64,000 nucleotides of DNA from assembly GCF_014653785.1 (NCBI RefSeq), contig NZ_BNAS01000002.1, positions 594,807 to 658,806 on the forward strand. The letters are read 5' to 3'. This DNA comes from Promicromonospora soli. GTDB lineage: Bacteria > Actinomycetota > Actinomycetes > Actinomycetales > Cellulomonadaceae. Under the pieces are notes generated by a model. The model saw only the letters and a program-made list of their open reading frames with translations. It did no database searches and was not told the DNA's origin. The translations under genes were made by a program, and so were the position numbers. Of the stretch, positions 51,878 to 59,904 are shown piece after piece; position 1 is the first letter of the stretch, and every line of letters begins with the position of its first letter.

Positions 51878-51921
51878 TACTGTGTATGTCTTACGCGTTT
51901 TAGTGTGGAGCGTAAACAGTA
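51878..51921. promoter_or_regulatory. Inverted-repeat operator between efflux genes and TetR
   Basis: TTACGC (51891-51896) and GCGTAA (51910-51915) form one inverted pair; TACTGT (51878-51883) and ACAGTA (51916-51921) a second, nested around it asymmetrically. The location in the short divergent intergenic region makes it the likely TetR site. Confidence 0.55.
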
Positions 51922-51979
51922 TGCGGTCAAGAGAGTTTCGGGTCGGAGTACGCCGCGCGGCAGGGCAGGATGGGAGCTG

Positions 51980-52867
51980 ATGAGCACCGACACCACTCCC
52001 GGATCGTCAGACCGGCCGCAGGTTCCGGCCGACCAGCCGCAGGACGCGGGGGCGACCGGCGAGCTGCCCGCCGTCGTGCGGCGTCTGTGGGGGGCCGACG
52101 CGCCGCGGCGGCGCGGGCCCAAGCCCGCGCTGTCCACCGGGCAGATCGTCCAGGCAGCGATAGACCTGGCCGACGCCGAGGGCCTCGCCAGCGTCTCGAT
52201 GGCGCGCATCGCGGAGGCCGTCGGGTACACGCCGATGGCCCTGTACCGGCACGTGTCCGGCAAGGACGAGCTGCTGGTCCTGATGGCGGACGCCGTGGCG
52301 AAGGACCTGCCCGACCTGCCGGCCGGCGTCGGCTGGCGCGCCGGGCTCGAGGCCTGGACACGTGCCCAGATCGACATGGGGCTGGACCGGCCGTGGTTCC
52401 TGGACCTGCCGCTGTCCGCCGCGCCGCCGGGGCCCAACCGGGTGCGCTGGATGGACCAGGCGTTCGGTGTGCTGCGCGGGCTCGACCTACCGGCCGACGA
52501 GAAGCTCGCCATCGTGGGCCTGCTCGCCCAGCACGTGCTGGGCGAGGCCCGCGTGCACATCGAGACCCGCCGCGCGGCGGCCCAGCGGGTGCGTCAGGAG
52601 GCCGGGCTGCCCGACACCACCCCCGACTCCGAGCTCGACCCCGCAGCGATCGAGGCCGCCGATCCCTACGCGGACTTCGACACCATGATCGCCCGGCTTG
52701 CCGATCCAACGACATACCCGCACCTGTTCGAGGCGTTCGCGGCATGGACGGGGACGTCGACGGACGGGCCCACCGAGGACGACATCACGTTCGGGATCGG
52801 CGTAGTGCTCGACGGCATCGAGGCCTTCCTCAGGCGCCGCGGCGCGCTTCCTGACGACGGCTCATGA
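51980..52867 (+). CDS. TetR family regulator
   Basis: The 295-residue protein has about 50 extra N-terminal residues, then the TetR helix-turn-helix (IVQAAIDLADAEGLASVSMA, RIAEAVGYTPMALYRHVSGK) and a TetR_C-type ligand domain (GLEAWTRAQIDMGLDRPWFL; TFGIGVVLDGIEAFLRRRG). It is divergent from the DrrAB-like exporter, the usual arrangement for a drug-responsive repressor. ATG 51980 has a GGGAG nearby. Confidence 0.88.
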   Translation: MSTDTTPGSSDRPQVPADQPQDAGATGELPAVVRRLWGADAPRRRGPKPALSTGQIVQAAIDLADAEGLASVSMARIAEAVGYTPMALYRHVSGKDELLVLMADAVAKDLPDLPAGVGWRAGLEAWTRAQIDMGLDRPWFLDLPLSAAPPGPNRVRWMDQAFGVLRGLDLPADEKLAIVGLLAQHVLGEARVHIETRRAAAQRVRQEAGLPDTTPDSELDPAAIEAADPYADFDTMIARLADPTTYPHLFEAFAAWTGTSTDGPTEDDITFGIGVVLDGIEAFLRRRGALPDDGS

Positions 52868-52988
52868 GCCCCTCCGCACCGCGGCCCAACGGTTCTGGCG
52901 CGACCACAGGCAGCGGTTTTCGGACGTTGTACACAGGCGGACCGCCGGAGGGTGTGGAGCGTCGGAGGCGTGAGTCAGAGTGGTGTCC

Positions 52989-53627
52989 GTGACAAGCAAC
53001 CCCGGGACAGACACCAGGACGGTGGCCATGGAAGCAGAGACAGCCGCCCGCTGCTTCGGCGACGGCGACCCGCTGTACGCGGCGTACCACGACAACGAGT
53101 GGGGACTGCCCGTGCACGGCGAGCCGGCCCTGCTGGAGCGCATAGCCCTGGAGGGCTTCCAGTCCGGGCTCTCCTGGATCACCGTGCTGCGCAAGCGTCC
53201 CGCATTCCGCGAGGTCTTCGCCGGTTTTGACCCGGAGCAGGTGGCGGCCTTCGGGCCCGACGACGTCGAGCGGCTGCTCGCCGACGCCCGGATCATCCGT
53301 AACCGCATGAAGATCGAGGCCACCATCGACAACGCGCGAGCCGTGGTCGCGCTGCACGACTCGGGACGCACGCTCGACGAGCTGTTCTGGTCCTTCGCCC
53401 CCGATCCGACCGCGCGTCAACGTGCGTCCACCTTCGGCGACGTGCCGGCCTGGACCGCCGAGTCGAAGGCCATGAGCAAGGCGATGAAGAAGGAGGGGTT
53501 CCGGTTCATCGGCCCCACCACTGCCTACGCGGCCATGCAGGCGTGCGGCCTGGTGGACGACCACCTGGCCACGTGCCCGGTGGTGCTCGGCCGCGCCGGC
53601 GCGGCTGAGCACGGGGCGGCTACCTGA
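52989..53627 (+). CDS. tag: DNA-3-methyladenine glycosylase I
   Basis: The 212-residue protein matches TagI: CFGDGDPLYAAYHDNEWGLP, LLERIALEGFQSGLSWITVL, and CPVVLGR near the end, where Cys and His form the zinc site (first Cys in RCFGDGD). It removes 3-methyladenine from DNA. GTG 52989 is chosen with a -10-like CAGAGT 7 nt upstream; GTG 52980 and ATG 53029 are alternatives. Confidence 0.9.
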   Translation: MTSNPGTDTRTVAMEAETAARCFGDGDPLYAAYHDNEWGLPVHGEPALLERIALEGFQSGLSWITVLRKRPAFREVFAGFDPEQVAAFGPDDVERLLADARIIRNRMKIEATIDNARAVVALHDSGRTLDELFWSFAPDPTARQRASTFGDVPAWTAESKAMSKAMKKEGFRFIGPTTAYAAMQACGLVDDHLATCPVVLGRAGAAEHGAAT

Positions 53628-53630
53628 GGG

Positions 53631-54503
53631 TCACAGCTCGGCGCACGGCTCCACCACCGGGACCACGGCGTCGCGCACCCACTCGGCCAGCGACGTAGCC
53701 GGTGGCCGCAGGATCACCGTGTCTACGCCGTGCTCGGCGAAGCCGCGCATCTCGGCGACGAAGTCCGCGGTACCGCCCGGGACGAGCGGCGCCCCGCGGT
53801 GCAGCATCGTGACACGGATGTCGGCGGGGTCGCGGCCGACGTCGGCGCAGTGGCGGTGCAGCACGTCGAGCAGGTGACGCAGCCGCTCGGGGGTCTCGGC
53901 GAACAGGTTGCACGCGTCGGCGTACTGCGCGACGAGCCGGAGCGTCCTCTTCTCCCCGGACCCGCCGATCATGATCTCCGGGCCGGACAGCGGCGGGGGC
54001 GAGCACAGCGTCTCGGCGAGCTGGTAGTGCTTGCCCTCGAACGGGCCGTTGTTGTCCAGGTCGTACATCTGGCGAGCGATCAGGACCGTCTCCTCGAGCA
54101 TCTCGAAGCGGTCCTTGAGCGGCGGGAACGGCACCCCGAGGGCCGCATGCTCCTTGGCGTACCAGGCGGCGCCCACGCCGTAGGTCGCGCGCCCGCCGGA
54201 GACCACGTCGAGCGACGCGACGATCTTCGCCAGCAGGCCCGGGTAGCGGTACGTCACTCCCGTGACCAGCGCGCCGAGCTGCACCTTCTCGGTCACCCCG
54301 GCCAGGTAGCCCAGGGTCGTGTATGCCTCCAGCATCGGGTCCGACGCCGGGAAGCCCTGATGCTCCATCTGAAAGTAGTGGTCCATCACGGAGATCCACG
54401 AGACGCCGCCCTCGTCCGCGTACCGGGCGGCGTCCGCCAGCTCGGTACGCATCCGGGCGGGCTCCATCGAGTCGAAACGCATGAAGTGGGTGCCGATTCG
54501 CAT
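53631..54503 (-). CDS. LLM class F420/FMN-dependent oxidoreductase
   Basis: The 290-residue luciferase-like TIM barrel includes RYADEGGVSWISVMDHYFQM, LGALVTGVTYRYPGLLAKIV, ASLDVVSGGRATYGVGAAWY and PEIMIGGSGEKRTLRLVAQY, all typical of the F420-dependent LLM group of actinobacteria. Substrate unknown. It is convergent with tag, 3 nt apart. Confidence 0.87.
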   Translation of the reverse strand: MRIGTHFMRFDSMEPARMRTELADAARYADEGGVSWISVMDHYFQMEHQGFPASDPMLEAYTTLGYLAGVTEKVQLGALVTGVTYRYPGLLAKIVASLDVVSGGRATYGVGAAWYAKEHAALGVPFPPLKDRFEMLEETVLIARQMYDLDNNGPFEGKHYQLAETLCSPPPLSGPEIMIGGSGEKRTLRLVAQYADACNLFAETPERLRHLLDVLHRHCADVGRDPADIRVTMLHRGAPLVPGGTADFVAEMRGFAEHGVDTVILRPPATSLAEWVRDAVVPVVEPCAEL

Positions 54504-54647
54504 GCCCCCGATCCTCCTACGCCGTCGCGGAGCAGGCCAGCCCTTCCGTCTGCCCAGGACGCGCACGCGCGAGCAGGTGGAGCCTGGCGCCCCTGGCCCC
54601 GGACGGTCGCGAAACTCCGGCCCTGGAAACCCCATAGGGTGGCGAGC

Positions 54648-55898
54648 ATGGACCTCGAAGAACGCCTTGCTGTCTTCATCGACTACGAGAACCTGGCGCT
54701 GGGCGCCCGGGAGCACCTGGGCGGGATGCAGTTCGACTTCGGCCCGATCGCCGACGCCCTCGCCGTGCGCGGCCGCGTCGTCGCGCGCCGGGCCTACGCG
54801 GACTGGTCGTACTTCGACGAGGACCGGCGCATGCTGACCCGGCACCAGGTCGAGCTGATCGAGATGACGCAGCGGATGGGCGCCTCCCGCAAGAACGCCG
54901 CCGACATCAAGATGGTCGTCGACGCCATCGAGATGGCCTTCGAGCGCGACTACATCTCCACGTTTGTCATGTGCACCGGCGACAGCGACTTCTCCCCGCT
55001 CGTCCACAAGCTGCGCGAGCTGAACAAGCGCGTCATCGGCGTCGGCGTCGAGAAGTCGACGTCGCGCCTGCTGCCGGCCGCCTGCGACGAGTTCCTCTTC
55101 TACGACCGCCTCGAGGGCGTAGAGGTGCCCGACGACGAGCTGGGCGCCCCGGCCCCGAAGCGCGGTGGCCGCTCCCGCAGGCCCGCCGCTACGCCGGAGC
55201 GCGCCACCGCGCAGAAGGCCCCCGCAGCATCGCGCCGCACCAAGGCCGCTGAGGCGGTGGCCGAGGCCGTCGCCGAGGCCACCACGCCCGACGGCACGAT
55301 CGAGCCCGAGGCCAAGCCCGCGACACGGCGCCGCAAGAAGGCGGAACCAGCGCCGACACCCGTCGAGGTGGCGGCCGAGATCGAGTCCGAGACCGACGTG
55401 ACCGAGCAGGAGGAAGCCCCGGCGTCGAACGACGCGCCCATGGAGGTGCGCGTGGCACAGACCCTCGCCGACCTGCAGTCCTCCACGAGCGGCGCGGTGA
55501 CGGCTTCGGCCCTCAAGCGCACGCTGCTGCGCAAGGACCCGACGTTCAGCGAGTCCGACTACGGGTTCCGCACCTTCGGCGAGTTCCTGCGGTTCCTCGC
55601 GGACCGCGGGTTCGTCGAGCTGGCCACGGGCCCGTCGGCGGGCGACCCCGAGGTGTCGCTGCCGGAGCAGGGTGACACGTCCGCCGCGTTCGCGCTGCTG
55701 CGAACCGTCGTGCAGGAGTCGAACGGCTCGGCGGCCCTGTCCGGCCTGAAGAACGCCGTGCGCAAGAAGCGCCCCGACTTCTCGGAGAAGGCGCTCGGCT
55801 TCCGCGGGTTCCTGCAGTTCGCGAAGGCGGCGGAGGCCGCCGGCGCCGTCGCCCTGGCCTGGGACGACGACGCCGACGACTACCTGGTCACCGCCTGA
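54648..55898 (+). CDS. NYN (PIN-like) RNase domain protein with two LOTUS/OST-HTH domains
   Basis: The 416-residue protein has an N-terminal NYN domain (about 1-150): catalytic-type Asp residues in VFIDYENLALG, NAADIKMVVDAIEM and CTGDSDFSPLV. A basic, Ala/Pro-rich linker (about 165-265) follows, then two LOTUS-like domains (about 268-335: FGEFLRFLADRGFVEL; about 345-405: GFRGFLQFAKAAEAAGAVAL). LOTUS domains bind RNA, often G-rich. The layout resembles the LabA/limkain type. TAGGGT at 54635-54640 is 7 nt from ATG 54648, so probably leaderless. Confidence 0.85.
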   Translation: MDLEERLAVFIDYENLALGAREHLGGMQFDFGPIADALAVRGRVVARRAYADWSYFDEDRRMLTRHQVELIEMTQRMGASRKNAADIKMVVDAIEMAFERDYISTFVMCTGDSDFSPLVHKLRELNKRVIGVGVEKSTSRLLPAACDEFLFYDRLEGVEVPDDELGAPAPKRGGRSRRPAATPERATAQKAPAASRRTKAAEAVAEAVAEATTPDGTIEPEAKPATRRRKKAEPAPTPVEVAAEIESETDVTEQEEAPASNDAPMEVRVAQTLADLQSSTSGAVTASALKRTLLRKDPTFSESDYGFRTFGEFLRFLADRGFVELATGPSAGDPEVSLPEQGDTSAAFALLRTVVQESNGSAALSGLKNAVRKKRPDFSEKALGFRGFLQFAKAAEAAGAVALAWDDDADDYLVTA

Positions 55899-55983
55899 GC
55901 CGGAGCGGAGTCGCAGGCTCAGGCGGCAAACGGGAACCGCCTGAGCCGGAGACGCAGCGCAGGGTGCGGGCCGATGTGCTCCA

Positions 55984-57054
55984 TCAGTCGGTGAGCACGC
56001 CAGGCACCGTGCCGAGTCGAAGGGCGAGCTCGCTCCCGTCCCGGCCGGCGACGGTCGACACTCGAGGGACGTCGAGGTCGGCCGCCGAGGACCCGGCGTC
56101 CGGCACGTTCCCGGCGAGGATCTGCTGCCCGCTGGTGAGCTGCCGGATCGCCACCGCACGCACGCGGTCTGGACGACGGCGCGCGACCCTGTCGTAGATC
56201 TCGACGTCGTGCTGGCCGTCGTCGCCGAAGAGCACCCAGCGCACGTGCGGGAACCACGACATCAGGTGCTCGAGGCTTGCCTCCTTGTGCGTACGGCCGC
56301 TGCGGAACCACCCGGTGAGGGTCGGTCCCCAGTCGGTGAGGAGCAGCGGGCCCTGCGGATACGCATGGCGCGAGAGAAAAGCGCGCAACGTGGTCGCGGT
56401 GTTCCAGGCCCCGGTCGACAGATAGAAGAAGCCGGCGTCCGGGTGTGCCTCCTGCACCGTCCTGTACAGCTCGGGCATGCCCGGCACCGCCCGACGCGCG
56501 CTGGGATGCCGAACGAACGTGTTCCATGCCGCGAGCAGCGGCCGTGGCACCGCCGTCACCATCGTCGTGTCGTCGATATCGCTGACGACGCCGAACCGCG
56601 TGCGCTCGTCCAGTACCAGCAGTGAGGCGTCGGCCGTGCACGGTACTGGCTCGTCGAGGCACGTCAGGACTACAGGCTGCCAGCCGGCCGCCAACGGGGC
56701 GCTGGTGGGAAGCTCGACGTCGATGTAGCCGGCGCGGTCGCACGTCACGACGGAAGTCTGGCCGCCGACCTGAAGCCGCACGCGGCGGTGGGGCGCCGGC
56801 ACGGTGAGGAAGTGCCGGAACCCGCGCCGGCCGGCACGGAGGACATCGTGCTCGGGGGACAAGGGACGCGGCCGCGAGAGCAGCACGCGAGCGAGGACTC
56901 GCACCCGGTCCGGCGTGCCGTACCCGGCATAGGTCTCGAGCCGGGGACGCCAGCCGGCGCGACTGAGCACCCATCCCGCCGCGGCGTAGAGGTGGTCCTC
57001 CACAACCGCGGCAAGGTGCGGGCGCTGCGAGGGGTGCGGGGTCGAGGTAGCCAC
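55984..57054 (-). CDS. App1-type (DUF2183) phosphatidate phosphatase-like protein
   Basis: The 356-residue protein has an N-terminal beta-rich region (about 60-150) and a C-terminal HAD-type domain with the App1 motif VVSDIDDTTMVT (DxDxT), FFYLSTGAWNTATTLRAFL, KEASLEHLMSWFP and VLFGDDGQHDVEIY. In yeast App1 acts on phosphatidate; bacterial members are uncharacterised. The downstream PlsC gene is divergent, and a lipid role for both would be consistent. Confidence 0.85.
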   Translation of the reverse strand: MATSTPHPSQRPHLAAVVEDHLYAAAGWVLSRAGWRPRLETYAGYGTPDRVRVLARVLLSRPRPLSPEHDVLRAGRRGFRHFLTVPAPHRRVRLQVGGQTSVVTCDRAGYIDVELPTSAPLAAGWQPVVLTCLDEPVPCTADASLLVLDERTRFGVVSDIDDTTMVTAVPRPLLAAWNTFVRHPSARRAVPGMPELYRTVQEAHPDAGFFYLSTGAWNTATTLRAFLSRHAYPQGPLLLTDWGPTLTGWFRSGRTHKEASLEHLMSWFPHVRWVLFGDDGQHDVEIYDRVARRRPDRVRAVAIRQLTSGQQILAGNVPDAGSSAADLDVPRVSTVAGRDGSELALRLGTVPGVLTD

Positions 57055-57205
57055 ACCCGATTGTCCCCTGCTTCTGACCAACCGTGCTCGTGGTCGCGCT
57101 GCCCTGCACGATGCGGCGCCGTTAGGGCTCTTGTAGGTCTCTTTAGTCTTTTACACCACATATAGTCCCGTCCCCGGGGGTGCTTGAGGGGTGCACAATA
57201 GGCCG

Positions 57206-57847
57206 GTGACGTACCGGCTCCTCAAGCTCATCCTCTCGATACTCGTGCTCGTGCTTCTGCGTCCGCGCGTCACTGGCCTGCAGAACATCCCGAAGCGCGG
57301 CGCCGTGATCCTGGCGAGCAACCACCTGTCGTTCATCGACTCGCTGCTCATCCCGATCATGGCGCCGCGGCATGTCGCGTTCCTGGCCAAGGCCGAGTAC
57401 TGGACCGGCAAGGGCATCAAGGGCCGCATCTCGCGCTGGTTCTTCACCAAGATGGGCGACATCCCCGTGCAGCGAGACGACCCGCGCGCCGGGCAGCGCT
57501 CCCTCGAGGACGCGCTGGCCGTGCTGCAGCGCGGCGGCGCGTTCGGCATCTACCCCGAGGGCACGCGCTCGCGCGACGGCAAGCTGCACAAGGGACACAC
57601 CGGCGTCGCGTGGCTCGCCCTGACCGGCAAGGCCCCCGTGGTCCCGGTCGCGCTGCTCGGCACGGACAAGGTCAAGCCCATCGGCAAGATGCCGCGGTTC
57701 GCCCGGGTCGAGCTGCACTTCGGGACGCCGATCGACCCCTCCCGTCAGATCGCGGCCGGCACCAAGCCCGCGCAGGCGCGGCGCGAGCTGACCGAGCAGG
57801 TCATGCAGTCCATCCAGGCGATGAGCGGCCAGGAGCGTGTCGACTGA
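57206..57847 (+). CDS. 1-acyl-glycerol-3-phosphate acyltransferase family (PlsC)
   Basis: The 213-residue protein has an N-terminal hydrophobic helix (LLKLILSILVLVLL), the acyltransferase motif NHLSFIDSLL (HxxxxD), RWFFTKMGDIPVQRDD, and YPEGTRSRDG. GTG 57206 is chosen because CACAAT (57194-57199) lies 6 nt upstream, again a leaderless pattern; GTG 57191 is inside that promoter. It transfers an acyl chain to lysophosphatidate or a related acceptor at the membrane. Confidence 0.88.
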   Translation: MTYRLLKLILSILVLVLLRPRVTGLQNIPKRGAVILASNHLSFIDSLLIPIMAPRHVAFLAKAEYWTGKGIKGRISRWFFTKMGDIPVQRDDPRAGQRSLEDALAVLQRGGAFGIYPEGTRSRDGKLHKGHTGVAWLALTGKAPVVPVALLGTDKVKPIGKMPRFARVELHFGTPIDPSRQIAAGTKPAQARRELTEQVMQSIQAMSGQERVD

Positions 57848-57865
57848 CCCGCCTACGCGAGGCGA

Positions 57866-59068
57866 CTACAGCCGCGTGATCCGGATCGCGTCCGCGACGA
57901 CGTACTCCGTGCCCTGGGTCCAGCGGCTGACCGCTACGACGGTCCGGGTGCCCGCCGTCATCGCATAGGTGCCGAGCGAGAGCCAGGCGCCTCCGCCCGT
58001 GGACTGGTCCACGCGGATCGTCGACGAGCCGGTCCCGGTGTGGACGATGAACGGCGTCGACGTGTTGTAGCCGGCCACCGCCGGGAACCACGCCTCCACC
58101 CGGTACGAGCCGTTGGACGGGATGGCGGCAGAGAACGACGCCAGGTCGCTGACCTCGGCGGGCGTCGCGTAGCGGTAGCTGGCGCCGTACCGCTCGGCGG
58201 AGAACGACGACGTCTGCCATGACGAGCCCGCCGAGAAGCCGGACGACGTGTTGTCGACGATGACGGACCAGCTCGACCCCGCCAGGGCTGCGGCCACCTC
58301 GGACCGCAGCTGCGGCAGCATCGAGTACAGGACGTCGCCGGGGCAGGCCGTGGCCGTGTAGTCCCGGTGCCCGTAGATCTGCGTCGGCGCGATCCCGTAC
58401 TGGTCGCAGATGTAGGCGCACAGCTCCACCAGCCGGCTCCAGAGCTGCGCGGGCGGCGTCGCACTCGTGTAGGTGCCCTGGTTCTCGATCCCGATGGCCT
58501 GGCTGTTCTGCCCGGGTGCGTGCGCGCCGACCACCGTGCCGCTGCCGCTCTGCAGCCGGGACAGCGACCCGTGCCGGCCCTCCATGACGTACCCACCGCG
58601 GCTCACCGTGAGGTGCTGTCCGGTGTCCACCCAGCCGTTGGCGAAGTGCCACTGCTGGATCTCGCGCGCTATCTGATACCCGGCTGCCTGCGAGTAGTCG
58701 GTGACGTTCGCCGACGCCGTGTGGTGGATCAGGATCTTGTTCGGGTTGGTCGAGACCGTGTCGATGGTGCCCCGGGCGGCCGCGGCGCCCCACGTGTTGC
58801 AGCTCGCGATGGTCGGCACTGCGACCTCGACCCCGGCCAGCGCCCCAGGTGGTGCGTCGGCCGGCGCCTCTGGATCGGGTGCCAGGGACGGCGGGGCGGT
58901 GGCGCCTCGCACCGGGGCGGCGACGGTAGCGGCGACGGCGGGCGCAGCGATCGTCGCGCCCGCGGCGCCGATCCCGAGGACGACAGCGCTGCGCAGGAGG
59001 TCACGCCGGCCGAGCGAGCCGTGGCTGTCGGAGCTGTGGTCGGCGGAGCTGTGGTCGTGATCGTGCAC
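57866..59068 (-). CDS. Tat-exported N-acetylmuramoyl-L-alanine amidase
   Basis: The 400-residue protein starts with a His/Asp/Ser-rich stretch and a twin-arginine signal GRRDLLRSAVVLGIGAAGAT (about 20-40), then an amidase_2/PGRP domain: ILIHHTASANVTDYS, AIGIENQGTY, YGHRDYTATACPGDVLY, where the His and Cys are zinc ligands. The C-terminal 130 residues (YRVEAWFPAVAGYNTSTPF) resemble the golvesin-type carbohydrate-binding module. GTG 59068 follows GGAGG by 7 nt. It cleaves the amide bond between MurNAc and the peptide stem. Confidence 0.9.
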   Translation of the reverse strand: MHDHDHSSADHSSDSHGSLGRRDLLRSAVVLGIGAAGATIAAPAVAATVAAPVRGATAPPSLAPDPEAPADAPPGALAGVEVAVPTIASCNTWGAAAARGTIDTVSTNPNKILIHHTASANVTDYSQAAGYQIAREIQQWHFANGWVDTGQHLTVSRGGYVMEGRHGSLSRLQSGSGTVVGAHAPGQNSQAIGIENQGTYTSATPPAQLWSRLVELCAYICDQYGIAPTQIYGHRDYTATACPGDVLYSMLPQLRSEVAAALAGSSWSVIVDNTSSGFSAGSSWQTSSFSAERYGASYRYATPAEVSDLASFSAAIPSNGSYRVEAWFPAVAGYNTSTPFIVHTGTGSSTIRVDQSTGGGAWLSLGTYAMTAGTRTVVAVSRWTQGTEYVVADAIRITRL

Positions 59069-59203
59069 GGTGGGGCCTCCACAAGGTCGGTCGCGCCGGG
59101 ACGGGCCGAATTCACCCGTAGTATCAGCCGACGCCGTACCCCTCCGGTACATCACATCCGGGGTATACCCCCGCGCGATGGCTACCCCTCCGGCACGTCA
59201 TGG

Positions 59204-59236
59204 AGACGCTCAGGTCACCCTGTGACCTGAGCGTCT
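59204..59236. terminator. Perfect 15-bp hairpin after hsp20
   Basis: AGACGCTCAGGTCAC (59204-59218) and GTGACCTGAGCGTCT (59222-59236) are exact reverse complements around three bases. It ends the hsp20 transcript. Its outer ten bases are the same as those of the hairpin at 28546-28578. Confidence 0.8.
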
Positions 59237-59273
59237 GACACGTCCGATGTCCACGGACCGCCGCGCGAGGCAG

Positions 59274-59729
59274 TCAGGACTCGATCGTCCGGTGGCTCTC
59301 GGACGAGCCCTGTTCGATCTGGGTCGAGCCGGCGGTGTGCTCCACCTCGATCTTGCGCGGCTTCGCCTCCTCGCTGACCGGGATCGTCAGCGCGAGCACG
59401 CCGTCGGCATACGAGGCCGAGATCCTCTCGAGCGCGAGTCCGCGACCCACCGTGAGCTGTCGCGCGAACGTGCCAGTGGGCCGCTCGCGGACCAGCCACT
59501 GCGCGTCGGTGTCCGAACGCTGCGTGCGCTCGGCGCGGACCGTGAGAGTCCGGTCCTCGACCGAGACGTCGATGGTGCCCGGGTCGACGCCGGGCAGGTC
59601 CATGGACAGGACGTAGTGATCGCCCGTGCGGAACAGGTCCATCGGCATGCCGCCGGACTGCCGCGCATTCGTGGCGAACGTGCTGAACAGCCGGTCCATC
59701 TCCTGGAACGGGTCCCAATAGGTAGCCAT
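59274..59729 (-). CDS. Hsp20 family small heat-shock protein
   Basis: The 151-residue protein has the alpha-crystallin domain (about 40-130): DHYVLSMDLPGVDPGTIDVS, RTQRSDTDAQWLVRERPTG and the closing motif ADGVLALTIPVSEEAKPRKI. The N terminus (YWDPFQEMDRLFSTF) is the standard oligomerisation helix. A CIRCE element lies about 95 bp upstream of the start and two strong hairpins fill the 5' leader. It binds unfolding proteins under heat stress. Confidence 0.92.
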   Translation of the reverse strand: MATYWDPFQEMDRLFSTFATNARQSGGMPMDLFRTGDHYVLSMDLPGVDPGTIDVSVEDRTLTVRAERTQRSDTDAQWLVRERPTGTFARQLTVGRGLALERISASYADGVLALTIPVSEEAKPRKIEVEHTAGSTQIEQGSSESHRTIES

Positions 59730-59751
59730 AGCGCATCACCTCCTACGACAA

Positions 59752-59807
59752 GGCGGCTCTGGCGACTCCAGGGCCGCCGCGCTGGACGACGGCCCTCGCC
59801 GTCGTCC
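59752..59807 (-). promoter_or_regulatory. Two hairpins in the hsp20 5' leader
   Basis: GGACGACGGC/GCCGTCGTCC (59784-59793/59798-59807) with a four-base loop, and GGCGGC plus CTGG pairing with CCAG plus GCCGCC (59752-59778). Both lie between the CIRCE element and the AGGAGG of hsp20. They could stabilise the mRNA or affect translation; they do not visibly cover the ribosome-binding site. Confidence 0.5.
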
Positions 59808-59822
59808 GGCTACCTCTCCGTT

Positions 59823-59849
59823 CTAGCACTCGCCATGGGCGAGTGCCAG
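59823..59849. promoter_or_regulatory. CIRCE element (HrcA operator)
   Basis: CTAGCACTC (59823-59831), nine bases, GAGTGCCAG (59841-59849). The consensus is TTAGCACTC-N9-GAGTGCTAA; the match is 8 of 9 and 7 of 9. The spacing is exact. It lies upstream of hsp20 on its minus strand, so HrcA repression of this gene is likely. Confidence 0.85.
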
Positions 59850-59904
59850 TGCTCGGGCAGGCCGATCGCGGTCGGCGAACGGGTCGGCGATCCGCCGCCG
59901 CCCG

